Shown: positions 12,678-21,535, counted from the stretch's first letter. The stretch is 64,000 nucleotides of DNA from Cyclobacteriaceae bacterium (GCA_947458585.1 CANGYY010000009.1:1-64000), one strand, 5' to 3'. The notes: generated from the sequence alone by a model not told the origin. Translations and numbers: made by a program.

Positions 12678-13664
12678 TTACTTTTTCAGGTTATCCAAAA
12701 ATTGACTCAAGGCGATTCGCCAGTCTGGGTGTGCATCCCAAACTGGGCCCAGATAAAGCTCTTCCCGCACTAAAAATCGGATGTAGTATTTCACCACAAT
12801 TTTGTTTCCGTCTTCTCCAGTCAAGGGTTCAAGTCCCATGCTTTTCATCAGGTCTACTTGCCGGCCTTCCACCTTGACTAACACAAATTGAATGCGGTCG
12901 GCAATAAGCTGTGGATTACTTTTCGCTTCAGTAAGCCATGCCAGTTCGTGGGGATAGGTGCTCGTAAAAATTTCTTCTAGGCCTCTTTTTTGTTCACCTT
13001 GCTCAGCCAGCAAGGTCTCGGGTGACTTTCCAAAAGCAGGGTAACGAAAGGTGTTGATTGGACCAGTAACAGCGGAAGTTCCTTCCAACGGTATTCCCAA
13101 ACGAAAGACTTCTAGGTTAAGTGGATTTCGGGGGATAAACTTTTGGGCACTTGAGGTTGCTGTTTGGGCCACGAGCAGGGGAAACTCTGCCAAGTCGGGA
13201 ACGAGCAAATTTTTGGTGGAAGTGGTACTCCCGTAACCGGCAAATTGTTGGGCAGCGCTTTTCCAATCTTTGGACGAAACCCCAGAAAGATTCGCCTCGG
13301 CAATGAGCTTTCCATCACCAGAGAATTTGCCTACATGAATGCTGGTTTGTTCTTTTTGGCGGGTAATGAGGATCACGTTTTGGATTTGCCGCTGCAAAAA
13401 GGCTTTGGCATACTCCGCTTGCCGCTCCGCAGAAAGGGCCACTTGTTCGAGTTCGTAGTAGGCTACCGGATCTCCTCCAGCACGTACTAAAAAAGGATGG
13501 ATGCTATCCGCAAGTGTTTGCCAAGTGATTATTGGCCTAGCGCCGGGATCGTTCGATACCAACACGATGGACTTTCCTTCAAAAAACGAAGGGGGGAAAG
13601 TTCCCTGGCCATGGGCAAGGAACGAACAAAGAAGAAAAAAAAGCAGCGTGGTGATATATTTCAT
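12678..13664 (-). CDS. Secreted protein of unknown function
   Basis: A 328-aa exported protein with signal peptide MKYITTLLFFLLCSFLAHG and a mature part starting at Q20 or T22. No lipobox Cys, transmembrane helix or catalytic motif is evident. It has mixed alpha/beta character with phrases such as SIVLVSNDPGARP, NVILITRQKEQTSIHVG and a C-terminal VVKYYIRFLVREELYLGPVWDAHPDWR. It is convergent with yjjX and divergent from the M28 peptidase gene (68 bp between starts). I do not recognise the family. A periplasmic or surface location is inferred from the signal peptide only. Confidence 0.8.
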   Translation of the reverse strand: MKYITTLLFFLLCSFLAHGQGTFPPSFFEGKSIVLVSNDPGARPIITWQTLADSIHPFLVRAGGDPVAYYELEQVALSAERQAEYAKAFLQRQIQNVILITRQKEQTSIHVGKFSGDGKLIAEANLSGVSSKDWKSAAQQFAGYGSTTSTKNLLVPDLAEFPLLVAQTATSSAQKFIPRNPLNLEVFRLGIPLEGTSAVTGPINTFRYPAFGKSPETLLAEQGEQKRGLEEIFTSTYPHELAWLTEAKSNPQLIADRIQFVLVKVEGRQVDLMKSMGLEPLTGEDGNKIVVKYYIRFLVREELYLGPVWDAHPDWRIALSQFLDNLKK

Positions 13665-13732
13665 AAAATTTCTGAGGGATTGAACCCAAGGACCGTATTT
13701 TTACAGCAATACTTCACTTTTCCTTTTTACAG

Positions 13733-14671
13733 ATGCCATTCCTACAACGCAAATTAGGTACAATAATTTTAGTTCTCGCCTCCTTTACGGGATTGTATGC
13801 CCAAGAAATTGACGGCAACAAGCTCCTACGACACTTGGAATACTTATCCTCCGATGCACTTGAGGGAAGAAAACCTTTGACTAAAGGCAGTAGTATGGCT
13901 CAAAAATACATATTGTCAGAACTTACATCCTTAGACTTGGTGGAGCCCCTGTATCCGGATTTTATCCAAAAATTTTCATTTGAAGACCGCCGCTCAAAAA
14001 AGATGGTGGTGGATGCAAGCAATATTGTGGCCTTCATTCCTGGAGCAGCCTCCAAAAAAGTAATCGTAGTTACTGCTCATTACGACCATGTGGGCATTGG
14101 AAGGGCAGATGCGTCAGGTGATTCCATCTACAACGGAGCAGATGACAATGCTTCGGGAACTGCAGCAATGTTGGTATTGGCCGAGTACTTCTCCAAAAAT
14201 CGTCCCCAGCATGGGATGCTCTTTGTGGGTTTGGACGCAGAAGAAATGGGACTTCAAGGAGCAAAAGCCTTGGTCAATGATTTTCCTTATCCGCTTGAGC
14301 AGATTGTATTGAATTTAAATATGGACATGCTTTCTCGAAGTGATGCCAAGGAGGTATATGTATCAGGAACCCATTATTATCCACAGTTTAAGGACATTCT
14401 TGAAAAAGTCCCTGGAGAAGCGGGTACCACGCTTCGCTTTGGCCACGATGTCCCAGGTACAGGAGCAGAGGATTGGACCAGGTCTTCTGATCACGGGGCA
14501 TTTTTCGAAAAGAAGGTCCCCCATCTGTATTTTGGGGTAGAGGACCATGCGGATTACCACCGGCCTAGTGATTCCTTTGCGGGAATCCATCCAGAATTTT
14601 ACAAAGCGACTGTGAAGCTAATCTTGAGATCCTTACGCGCCTTGGATGAAAGCTTGCTGGAAAAGCAATAA
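13733..14671 (+). CDS. Secreted M28 family zinc aminopeptidase
   Basis: A 312-aa exported metallopeptidase. The signal peptide ends around LYAQ (residue 24). The di-zinc site of M28 is complete: AHYDH (H116, D118), NGADDNASG (bridging Asp 137/138), DAEEMG (catalytic Glu 170 and ligand Glu 171), LNMDMLSR (Asp), and the last His in the GVEDHADYHRPSD region. The family removes N-terminal residues from peptides, and its likely place is the periplasm or outside the cell. Its stop overlaps by 26 nt, in another frame, the start of a leftover ClC-channel fragment, so a rearrangement may lie just after it. Confidence 0.92.
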   Translation: MPFLQRKLGTIILVLASFTGLYAQEIDGNKLLRHLEYLSSDALEGRKPLTKGSSMAQKYILSELTSLDLVEPLYPDFIQKFSFEDRRSKKMVVDASNIVAFIPGAASKKVIVVTAHYDHVGIGRADASGDSIYNGADDNASGTAAMLVLAEYFSKNRPQHGMLFVGLDAEEMGLQGAKALVNDFPYPLEQIVLNLNMDMLSRSDAKEVYVSGTHYYPQFKDILEKVPGEAGTTLRFGHDVPGTGAEDWTRSSDHGAFFEKKVPHLYFGVEDHADYHRPSDSFAGIHPEFYKATVKLILRSLRALDESLLEKQ

Positions 14672-14966
14672 CCTTTACAGCCTAAACTCCGATCAAGGAC
14701 TACTAGAAATAGTGACTTTGGATGCTATTCGACACATCATGTTTGATGCAGAAAAACAAAAAAATGTACTTGTCCGAGAGCTCATGCATAGTCCTTCAGA
14801 AATCCTATTCTCTTCAGAAAATATGCAATCAACTATGGGAAAGTTTGAGAAATCCGGAGCCTGGAATCTTCCTGTAGTGGAAAATAATCAATATCAAGGC
14901 TTTGTATCTAAGGCAAAAATCTTCAATGCTTATCGCAAAAAATTACAGCGCCAAAAAGAAGAATAA
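14646..14966 (+). pseudogene. C-terminal remnant of a ClC chloride channel (CBS domain)
   Basis: A 106-aa ORF containing about one and a half CBS motifs and no membrane part. The stretches DAIRHIMFDAEKQKNVLVREL, GKFEKSGAWNLPVVENNQY and GFVSKAKIFNAYRKKL closely follow what I know of the C-terminal end of Bacteroidota ClC-type chloride channel proteins, beginning inside the first CBS domain. The roughly 500 residues expected before it are missing; upstream is the intact M28 peptidase gene. The simplest reading is a deletion remnant. If still translated, starts could be ATG 14646, GTG 14712 or ATG 14739. The alternative is a genuine stand-alone CBS protein. The DnaA-box region follows. Confidence 0.65.
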
Positions 14967-15397
14967 ACACCAATTTAAAATAAAATTTTGTGTTTGAAAT
15001 TATCCACTTTTGCCAACAGATTTAGACTTGACAATCATGTAGTTAGCAAAGATTATCCACAAAATCCATTAAATGAAAATAGATTTAACTCATTGATTTA
15101 CATTGTTTTATAGGTTTTTTTATTATGAATGTGGATAAATTATTGAAATTGTGGATAAATTTTTCTTGCATTTTTTAATCTGCTTTAATTTTGTATTTAA
15201 GGGCATTTTTTAAAATTTATTCAGCAAGAAATCGCCCAATAAATACGCGTATTTTACGACTAATTATAGACCCAAATTAAAATTAAATTTGGCAACCGGC
15301 CTACCGAAGGGTGAAGTGGGCAGAAAAAAACCTAGACAAGAATCTTCTCGAAATCCTCAACTAGGTTTAATCACATTTTAACAACTAATCTTCAAAT
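14967..15397. other. Candidate replication origin or DnaA-binding locus (431-bp gene-free stretch)
   Basis: AT-rich and without an ORF. It contains DnaA boxes at 15000-15008 (TTATCCACT, one mismatch), 15053-15061 (TTATCCACA, perfect, plus strand), and 15130-15138 and 15150-15158 (both TGTGGATAA, perfect, minus strand). The first pair faces the second pair. The last two are 20 bp apart, about two helical turns. Very AT-rich DNA flanks them (15062-15130, 15159-15240) and could unwind. A 14-bp palindrome AAATACGCGTATTT sits at 15241-15254. Against an origin: dnaA is not here, and most nearby genes point towards this site, not away from it. A secondary DnaA-binding locus is the alternative. Confidence 0.6.
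15324..15368 (-). terminator. mtgA terminator
   Basis: Read on the minus strand, AAACCTAG (15368-15361) pairs with CTAGGTTT (15335-15328) and is followed by a T-run. The loop is long (25 nt), so the strength is uncertain. It is 30 nt beyond the mtgA stop. Confidence 0.55.
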
Positions 15398-16096
15398 TTA
15401 TTTTCCAAAGCCAGTTGGCGGAAGGTTACTCATCTGCCGCATGATCCAGCTTTTCCGACCTTGGATATAGGAAGTCGGCCTAGCTGGACTCCAGCGTCTC
15501 GGGTTGGGCAATACCGCTGCTATTAATGCTGCCTGTCCCTTAGAAATTGAGGAAGCATCCTTATCAAAAAAGGTTTGGGATGCTGCCTCAATTCCATAAA
15601 TCCCATCACCCATTTCAATCACATTGAGGTACACTTCCATGATTCGTTCTTTGGGCCAGATTAACTCTACCAAGACGGTGAAATAGGCTTCTAGCCCTTT
15701 TCGAACATAGCTTCTTGAGGGCCATAAAAACACGTTCTTCACAGTCTGTTGTGTGATCGTACTTGCTCCTTTGATTTGCTTGCCTTTTTTATTGTTTTCC
15801 CAGGCTTCTTCCATTGCTTCCAAATCAAATCCATGGTGATCCATGAATTTTTGATCTTCGGCTGCATACACTGCTTGTGGAGCATGGCTTGAGATCTCCG
15901 AAATTGGGACCCAATCCTTAACCAAACGTAAGTCTTTTTCTGGGTCCAGGCCTTGTTCCACCAATCGGATCACCATCAAGGGGGTGATGGGCACTGGCAC
16001 AAATCGATAAACAATGACTAGACCAATCGAAAGCCCAAAAAACCACAAAGCGGACTTCCAAATAAATTTTCCAATCCAACGAATAACTTTCATCAA
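15398..16096 (-). CDS. mtgA: Monofunctional peptidoglycan glycosyltransferase
   Basis: A 232-aa GT51 enzyme that polymerises lipid II into glycan strands at the outer face of the inner membrane. One N-terminal transmembrane helix (about 12-30) is followed by the catalytic domain. Conserved motifs are YAAEDQKFMDHHGFD with the catalytic Glu, GASTITQQTVKNVFL, the third motif KERIMEVYLNVIEMGDGIYG, and QAALIAAVLPNPRRWSP. No transpeptidase domain is present, which separates it from class A PBPs. It starts 6 nt after the methyltransferase gene upstream and is probably cotranscribed with it. Confidence 0.95.
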   Translation of the reverse strand: MMKVIRWIGKFIWKSALWFFGLSIGLVIVYRFVPVPITPLMVIRLVEQGLDPEKDLRLVKDWVPISEISSHAPQAVYAAEDQKFMDHHGFDLEAMEEAWENNKKGKQIKGASTITQQTVKNVFLWPSRSYVRKGLEAYFTVLVELIWPKERIMEVYLNVIEMGDGIYGIEAASQTFFDKDASSISKGQAALIAAVLPNPRRWSPARPTSYIQGRKSWIMRQMSNLPPTGFGK

Positions 16097-16102
16097 CGAG
16101 AA

Positions 16103-16897
16103 TTAAAGGGTAACATTTGCTTGTACAAATTGGTAGAAAAAAATGGCATTTTCATCATTGCTCAATTTTTCTAAATCTTCCTGCATTTTTTTTACTGCAG
16201 AAGGTGTACTTACCCCCTCGGCTAGCAATGCAGGTGCCGCACTATTTAGTAACTCTTTCCAATAGTCCGCTACAAGTTTTCTTTTTTCGCCACTTCTGGC
16301 ATCTAGGTAAAATCCATCGAACCGGGTGGAGCAACTAGAAAATCCCACCTCCCTCATCAGATTTCCCAATTCAATCCCTACATCTGGATTACCTCCTATC
16401 TTCCGCTGAAAGTCGCTCATGACCTCAACATAATGCCGCAGATGGGAGTATCCTGGGGAAACATACAAACTTGAATTAAAAACTTCCGTCACATACAGGC
16501 GAGCACCTGGTTGAAGATGTTCTTTGAGCTTTATCAAAAGCTGAATCGGCGAAGGGACATGCTCCAAGGTCCAACACACAAAGGCGGCATCAAATCGCTC
16601 TCCTAGCTGAAGCGCAACACCATCCTGCTCCACAAAACGAACACGATCTCCAAATGATTCCAAGTTGATCCGTGCTTGAGCTAGCTGGACCGCAGAGGAA
16701 TCCACACAGGTAATTTGGAGGTTGGAAAATTTTTCTAACAAAATGCGCGTTTGGGCACCAACTCCACAGCCTACTTCTAGGAGATTTTTGCAATCCCTAA
16801 AATCCACCTCTTTGTAAACCATGGGTGCTAAAAACTCAGCCTGCACTCTCAAGCGCAACTGCTCTTCCGGATCAAAACCATGCACATAGTTTGCCAT
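16103..16897 (-). CDS. Class I SAM-dependent methyltransferase
   Basis: A 264-aa methyltransferase. The SAM site is LLEVGCGVGAQTRILLEKF (motif I), then ITCVDSSAVQLAQA, VRFVEQDG, and AFVCWTLEHVPSP (motif II region). The later part (DFQRKIGGNPDVGIELGNLM onward) is the substrate-specific segment. The fold resembles the UbiE/Methyltransf_25 group, but the substrate cannot be read from sequence. Cotranscription with mtgA is likely because the genes are 6 nt apart; this does not by itself show an envelope substrate. Confidence 0.85.
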   Translation of the reverse strand: MANYVHGFDPEEQLRLRVQAEFLAPMVYKEVDFRDCKNLLEVGCGVGAQTRILLEKFSNLQITCVDSSAVQLAQARINLESFGDRVRFVEQDGVALQLGERFDAAFVCWTLEHVPSPIQLLIKLKEHLQPGARLYVTEVFNSSLYVSPGYSHLRHYVEVMSDFQRKIGGNPDVGIELGNLMREVGFSSCSTRFDGFYLDARSGEKRKLVADYWKELLNSAAPALLAEGVSTPSAVKKMQEDLEKLSNDENAIFFYQFVQANVTL

Positions 16898-17023
16898 TGA
16901 TGAAAAGTAAAGTGGATTACAGGTACTAGAAAGGACGAAGATGAAACTTTTTTAAAGATTGAAAAATCCACGTCCTTACTTTTTCCTATTTTCGAATTCT
17001 ATATCTCTTAAACCTACCCTCCT

Positions 17024-17491
17024 ATGCCCCCTATTGCAATTGGCAGCTTTGAAGAATTTGAATCCTATCTCGGAAAAGAACTCGGCGCCTCCGCTTATTT
17101 TCAAATCACCCAAAAGCAGATCAATCAATTTGCCGAGGCAACCTTAGATCATCAATGGATTCATACGGATCCTGTCCGAGCCAAAGCGGAAGGGAGTTTT
17201 GGAAATACCATTGCCCATGGCTACCTCACATTGAGCATTGTACCCTACCTCTGGGAACAAATAGTACAGGTCAACAACCTCAAAATGATGATCAACTATG
17301 GGATTGAAAATCTCCGCTTTGCACAAGCAGTGACAGTAGATAGTGAAGTTCGCTTGGTGGCTTCCTTAAAAAATATCAACAATCTCCGAGGAACCATCAA
17401 GGCAGAGGTAGAGGTGAAATTGGAAATCAAGGATCAAAAAAAGCCTGCTTTTGCTGGACTACTGATCTTCTTGTACCACTTTAAGGATTAA
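17024..17491 (+). CDS. MaoC-family (R)-specific enoyl-CoA hydratase
   Basis: A 155-aa single hotdog-fold protein. The hydratase-2 signature is clear: the catalytic Asp and His lie in ATLDHQWIHTDPVRA, and the substrate loop follows in FGNTIAHGYLTLS. The family hydrates trans-2-enoyl-CoA to (R)-3-hydroxyacyl-CoA. The ATG at 17024 gives the usual N-terminus. Its stop codon is immediately followed by the stop codon of tcdA on the other strand, with no space for a terminator. The actual acyl substrate is unknown. Confidence 0.9.
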   Translation: MPPIAIGSFEEFESYLGKELGASAYFQITQKQINQFAEATLDHQWIHTDPVRAKAEGSFGNTIAHGYLTLSIVPYLWEQIVQVNNLKMMINYGIENLRFAQAVTVDSEVRLVASLKNINNLRGTIKAEVEVKLEIKDQKKPAFAGLLIFLYHFKD

Positions 17492-18217
17492 TCAGGAGGC
17501 AAGGAGGTCATTGATTACCGTGGCCGCACAGGCACAACCAAAAGCTGCTGGAAGAAATGACATGGTGCCATAAGCGGACTTTTTGAAATTTTTCCCATCG
17601 GTGAGCATAAGGCTTTCCTTAATGACCACCTCGGTGGAAAACACTGCTTTGAAACCCCCGTCAATATCCCTTCTTTTCAGTCGCTTCCGAAGCATCTTGG
17701 CCAACTTGCACTGGTGCGTGTCTGCAAAATCTACCACCTTGATTTGTGTGGGATCTACTTTTCCACCAGCGCCCATGGAACTAACCAAAGGGAATCCACG
17801 CTTTTTTGCGCCTTCTATGAGGTGCATTTTGGGTGTAAAGCTATCGATGCAATCCACCACATAGTCGTATTGATTGAGTTCTAGCAAGGCAGTCATCTCC
17901 GATGGATCCAAAAATTTCTTCACTGCCACTAGCTTCATTGCAGGATTAATGGCCAATAAGCGTTCCTCCATCCAGCCCGCTTTGGCCTGCCCTACATTGA
18001 GTTGGGTAGCAGGAAGCTGACGATTCACATTGGAAATATCCACCGTGTCTCCATCAATAATCGTCATTGCGCCGACTCCAGAACGGGCAATAAACTCTGC
18101 TGCAAAAGACCCTACACCCCCTAGTCCGACGACTAGCACGTGCTTTTTTGCCAATTTTTCAAGCCCTTCACGACCCACTATCAATTCGGTGCGACTCAAC
18201 CAGGCAAATTCATTCAT
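17492..18217 (-). CDS. tcdA: tRNA threonylcarbamoyladenosine dehydratase
   Basis: An E1-like/ThiF enzyme that uses ATP to cyclise t6A37 to ct6A in tRNA. The ATP site is VLVVGLGGVGSFAAEFIARSG, followed by MTIIDGDTVDISNVNRQ. The middle holds NQYDYVVDCIDSFTPK and KRGFPLVSSMGAGGK, as in TcdA/CsdL proteins. The ATG at 18217 (241 aa) is preferred to the track start because it forms an ATGA overlap with the tatD stop, suggesting translational coupling. The C-terminal GCACAATVINDLL stretch is typical of the family. Confidence 0.9.
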   Translation of the reverse strand: MNEFAWLSRTELIVGREGLEKLAKKHVLVVGLGGVGSFAAEFIARSGVGAMTIIDGDTVDISNVNRQLPATQLNVGQAKAGWMEERLLAINPAMKLVAVKKFLDPSEMTALLELNQYDYVVDCIDSFTPKMHLIEGAKKRGFPLVSSMGAGGKVDPTQIKVVDFADTHQCKLAKMLRKRLKRRDIDGGFKAVFSTEVVIKESLMLTDGKNFKKSAYGTMSFLPAAFGCACAATVINDLLAS

Positions 18218-18861
18218 GAGATCTTTCTTTTGGAGATGGTATTCCAATTCGCAATCACCTGCTCGGCAAGCCTTGCTTCTGGAAGCTGTAAAATTAGGGA
18301 AGCTGCTTGATAAATTGATCCAATTTTCAACTCGGAATCGTCGGTTTCGAAAAACACTCGGTTAATCGGGCATGCTGCCAGCCATTTTGCTGCATTGCTT
18401 CCAGGATGAAGCAGCTGCCTCCCAAAGGAGAAAAATACAGGAAAGGGCAGCAGTTGGGTGGCTAACTCGGGCTTTTGATTCCAGCTATGCCAGATGATGC
18501 AAGGAGGATTCATTGCTGACTTCAGGTACTCGAGGAGTAGGTCATGGGACTTCACACAATGCAAAATCAACGGGATTCCCAATTCAGCGGCAGCCCTTGC
18601 TTGGGCATGAAAAGCAGCTTTTTGAAGGGAAATTTCAGGCCCCTTTAGCCGATCAAAACCTGCTTCCCCAATTGCCAAAACGCAAGGGTTCTGGTCTGCT
18701 TCCCGCTTGATTTTTTCAAAATGAGTCTCCCAGTTGGAATCCAACTCCCAAGGATGAATCCCTAGAGAAACGGCAACCTCTTCCGTCATGGTGGATTTCC
18801 CTACCTGGAGGATGGAATGGAGCTGCCCCTCGCGATGTGTGTGGATATCCCAACAATGCAT
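18214..18861 (-). CDS. TatD family hydrolase
   Basis: A metal-dependent TIM-barrel hydrolase or nuclease-like protein, 215 aa from the ATG at 18861. The first metal motif is WDIHTHREG, then SLGIHPWELD, AIGEAGFDRLKG (ligand Glu), LILHCVKSHD, CIIWHSWN and FFETDDSELKIG (Asp). The longer track start (18939) lies upstream of the terminator of the preceding gene and is therefore unlikely. At about 215 aa it is shorter than E. coli TatD (about 260), as is common for Bacteroidota members. It overlaps tcdA by 4 nt. Confidence 0.85.
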   Translation of the reverse strand: MHCWDIHTHREGQLHSILQVGKSTMTEEVAVSLGIHPWELDSNWETHFEKIKREADQNPCVLAIGEAGFDRLKGPEISLQKAAFHAQARAAAELGIPLILHCVKSHDLLLEYLKSAMNPPCIIWHSWNQKPELATQLLPFPVFFSFGRQLLHPGSNAAKWLAACPINRVFFETDDSELKIGSIYQAASLILQLPEARLAEQVIANWNTISKRKIS

Positions 18862-18889
18862 TCCCGAAGGTCGAAAAAATAGTTTTGAG

Positions 18890-18927
18890 AAAAAATGCCC
18901 CCAACAAGTCCTACTTAATTGGGGGCA
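18890..18927 (-). terminator. Terminator of the TonB-type receptor gene
   Basis: A 9-bp perfect stem (TGCCCCCAA / TTGGGGGCA, arms 18896-18904 and 18919-18927) is followed on the minus strand by six Ts (18895-18890). It is 23 nt past the receptor gene stop and fixes the tatD start downstream. Confidence 0.85.
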
Positions 18928-18949
18928 GGTACACATCAACTAACTAGTC

Positions 18950-21376
18950 TTAATCCAAGCGCTTTCGCTCTTCTGAACTTCCCGAATTCGAATTCACTCG
19001 GAAGCTTTGTCCTTTGGAAAAATTGTACCGCAGCGTGAATCGAACACTCTGGTCATTGCGGTATTGGCGAATTTGGGTATCGATAGGCCCAAAATCTATA
19101 GCCGCTCGAATCCAATAGGTTCGGAACAAGTCTCCCCCATTGATGGATAAGGAAAGTTTGTCCTTCATCAACGATTTTGTGATTCCAGCATCGACCCATC
19201 CAAATCCGCGAACCTCTCCCATCCCCCAAATCTGTGGACCAAGGTAAATCCCTACCAACTCCATCTTGAATCCTTTGGGTAAAGTAAAGTTATGCTGCGT
19301 TCGAACGATATAGGTTACTTGACTGATATCCAATACGTCTTTGCCAATGAGCGACTTGAATTTGTTGTAGTTTAGTTGAACCAAGTTGGAAGTGTTCCAC
19401 CATTTTGCCAATTCAACAGGTACCACGCCTTGGAAATTGATATTCTTGGTTTGGTCAAAATTTGCTGTGTATGCAGTAGTACTACGTGCTTCCTCGTCTT
19501 GCTCAAAGATTTGTTGAAACGCATCTTCAGTGACGCTGTAGCCAAGGGTAAACTGGTACACCCCTTTGATGACGTGGTCCATCTCAAAGTTTGTTGAATA
19601 CTGAGGTCTCAAACTTGGATTCCCCTTTTCTGTAGTCAGAGGATCAATGTAGTACACAAAGGGGTTAAGCAAGCGGTAATTGGGTCGCGTAATCCGGCGA
19701 TTCACGTTATAGACCACCTGGTAGGCATCGCTGATCTTGTGCTGCAAAAATACACTTGGAAAGAGGTTGGTGTATTCTTGCTTATTGACTTGGTTGAGTG
19801 TCTTGGAAGTTCCAGTCACGTCGGAATACTCCATTCTTAAGCCCGCCTGATAGGATAACTTGGGCGAAAAATCCCCTTTCAACGAACTATAGGCTGCCAA
19901 TACATTCTCTTGGTAGATAAAACGATTTGAGTTGGGATCGGGCTGAAGCGGTGCATCGCCATTGCCTCGGCTTAGGTCTAGGTTATTGTCCGACTCTACC
20001 CAGCTCCCCTTGAGGCCAGTCTCTAGCAATTTTCCTCCTTTCAAGGGTTGGATCCAATCCACCTTGGACGTAAAGATGGTGTAGTACATGTCATTGAGCG
20101 TCAACACACGGTCTTTACTTTGGGCCAACCCAGTTGAATAGGAATTATTCAACAAGGCATTGCTTCCCATATCCATCACCGTAAAATCTAGGTCGGCAGA
20201 AATCTTTCCCCCCAGGGTATCCAACTTGGCATCGTAATGCAGGTTGGTAAATAGTCTACTTCGCTGGTCCTCGGAATCATTGATTGAAGTGAAGCTCGTC
20301 CCGTTGGTCTGTCCAGGATTTGAAATTGAGGTTCCGGAGTTATTGAGGCCATTGCTAGAAGTGGTAGAAGCCTGAACGTTGATCCCCAAATTCTGAGTGG
20401 GTGTTAATTCGTAGTTGGCAGCGCCCGTAAAGGAAGGGGTATGGCTGCGCTCGACGATTCGAGAATCTTGCAAAAAGGTGGATTTGCCACCTTCCACTTG
20501 GAAATTCCTACCGATTTCCAAATCATTAATCTCTACATCCTCATTGTAGTTGATCGTTCCATTACTCGTCCACTTCCCTTTTTTGACATTAAGGGTAACC
20601 CCTGCATTGGGCGCCGCCTTTCCATTGTATCTACCTCCGATCATCACATTCCCAAATACCCCATCGACCGTGTTTTTCTTGAGTTGAATATTGATCACCC
20701 CAGCAGCACCCTCTGCATCAAAGCGTGCTGACGGGCTAGTCATCACTTCAATACTTTTAATGTTGTCCGCGGGCATGGAACGCAAAAAGCTAGTCAAATC
20801 GGCAACGCTCATGTACATCGGCCGATCGTTGATCATCACGGTCACGCCTGTTCTCCCATTCAGGTTGATACTCCCATCCGAGGTAATGAATACCCCCGGA
20901 GATCTTCCCAATACATCCAGCGCATTGGCCCCTTCCGCCATCACCGTGCCTTCTACATTGACGATGGTCTTATCCGGCTCGATGATGATTTGTGGACGTG
21001 AAGCCTTGACGGTGACCTCATCTAAGCCAGTTACTTCATCAGCAAGAATAATCTTCCCAAAATCTTTTTGTAGTCCAGCCTGAAGCTCAAACTCCCCGGA
21101 AGTGAAGGAGGTATACCCTAGCGAAGACACCACCAGTTTGACACGGGCGGTTTTTGTAGTAGCAATCGAAAAATTTCCTGCTTCATCGGTTACTGCACCT
21201 TCAAGAAGTACTCCTTCTGGGGAAAGTAGCGCCGCATTGGCATAGGGCACGGGCTCTCCTTTTTGGTTGGTAATGGTTCCGCGCAACAGGGCCGAGGAAT
21301 TGGGTTGAGCCGCAAGGGTACTCATTCCTAGCAGGTACACAAAAATCGCTAGGACTAAAAAGTGACGGGTCTTCAT
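18950..21376 (-). CDS. TonB-dependent-type outer membrane receptor with CarboxypepD_reg-like domain
   Basis: An 808-aa outer membrane protein. It has a signal peptide (about 1-23, ending STLAAQ), then an Ig-like carboxypeptidase regulatory domain (about 30-110, RGTITNQKGEPVPYANAALL), a plug domain (about 125-235, with NALDVLGRSPGVFITSDGSI and GAAGVINIQLKK), and a long beta-barrel to the C-terminus. This matches the outer membrane beta-barrel family of Bacteroidota, which lacks a SusD partner. None is adjacent, so polysaccharide uptake is unlikely to be its specific job. The ligand is unknown; peptides or metal chelates are possible. It has its own terminator. Confidence 0.88.
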   Translation of the reverse strand: MKTRHFLVLAIFVYLLGMSTLAAQPNSSALLRGTITNQKGEPVPYANAALLSPEGVLLEGAVTDEAGNFSIATTKTARVKLVVSSLGYTSFTSGEFELQAGLQKDFGKIILADEVTGLDEVTVKASRPQIIIEPDKTIVNVEGTVMAEGANALDVLGRSPGVFITSDGSINLNGRTGVTVMINDRPMYMSVADLTSFLRSMPADNIKSIEVMTSPSARFDAEGAAGVINIQLKKNTVDGVFGNVMIGGRYNGKAAPNAGVTLNVKKGKWTSNGTINYNEDVEINDLEIGRNFQVEGGKSTFLQDSRIVERSHTPSFTGAANYELTPTQNLGINVQASTTSSNGLNNSGTSISNPGQTNGTSFTSINDSEDQRSRLFTNLHYDAKLDTLGGKISADLDFTVMDMGSNALLNNSYSTGLAQSKDRVLTLNDMYYTIFTSKVDWIQPLKGGKLLETGLKGSWVESDNNLDLSRGNGDAPLQPDPNSNRFIYQENVLAAYSSLKGDFSPKLSYQAGLRMEYSDVTGTSKTLNQVNKQEYTNLFPSVFLQHKISDAYQVVYNVNRRITRPNYRLLNPFVYYIDPLTTEKGNPSLRPQYSTNFEMDHVIKGVYQFTLGYSVTEDAFQQIFEQDEEARSTTAYTANFDQTKNINFQGVVPVELAKWWNTSNLVQLNYNKFKSLIGKDVLDISQVTYIVRTQHNFTLPKGFKMELVGIYLGPQIWGMGEVRGFGWVDAGITKSLMKDKLSLSINGGDLFRTYWIRAAIDFGPIDTQIRQYRNDQSVRFTLRYNFSKGQSFRVNSNSGSSEERKRLD

Positions 21377-21535
21377 GAAGAAAATAGTTGGTTTAGTTTT
21401 CTAGTAGATGCAGAAAACCAAGAAAAGGATGTGCCAAGTATAAAAAAATGGGAAAAATAATCGCAAATCATGATTTTGAAGGTGGCAAATCCGCGCACTG
21501 TCTCATTTTCGAACAGTGATTTTTCAGAATGGAAC

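Noticed and set aside
12824-12840. GGGTTCAAGTCCC, like a tRNA T-arm
   Set aside because: It lies inside the coding sequence of the 328-aa protein, and no acceptor, D or anticodon arms fit around it.
20441-21083. Plus-strand ORFs of 96 and 130 aa inside the TonB-type receptor
   Set aside because: The minus frame has signal peptide, plug and barrel; the plus ORFs are low-complexity shadows.
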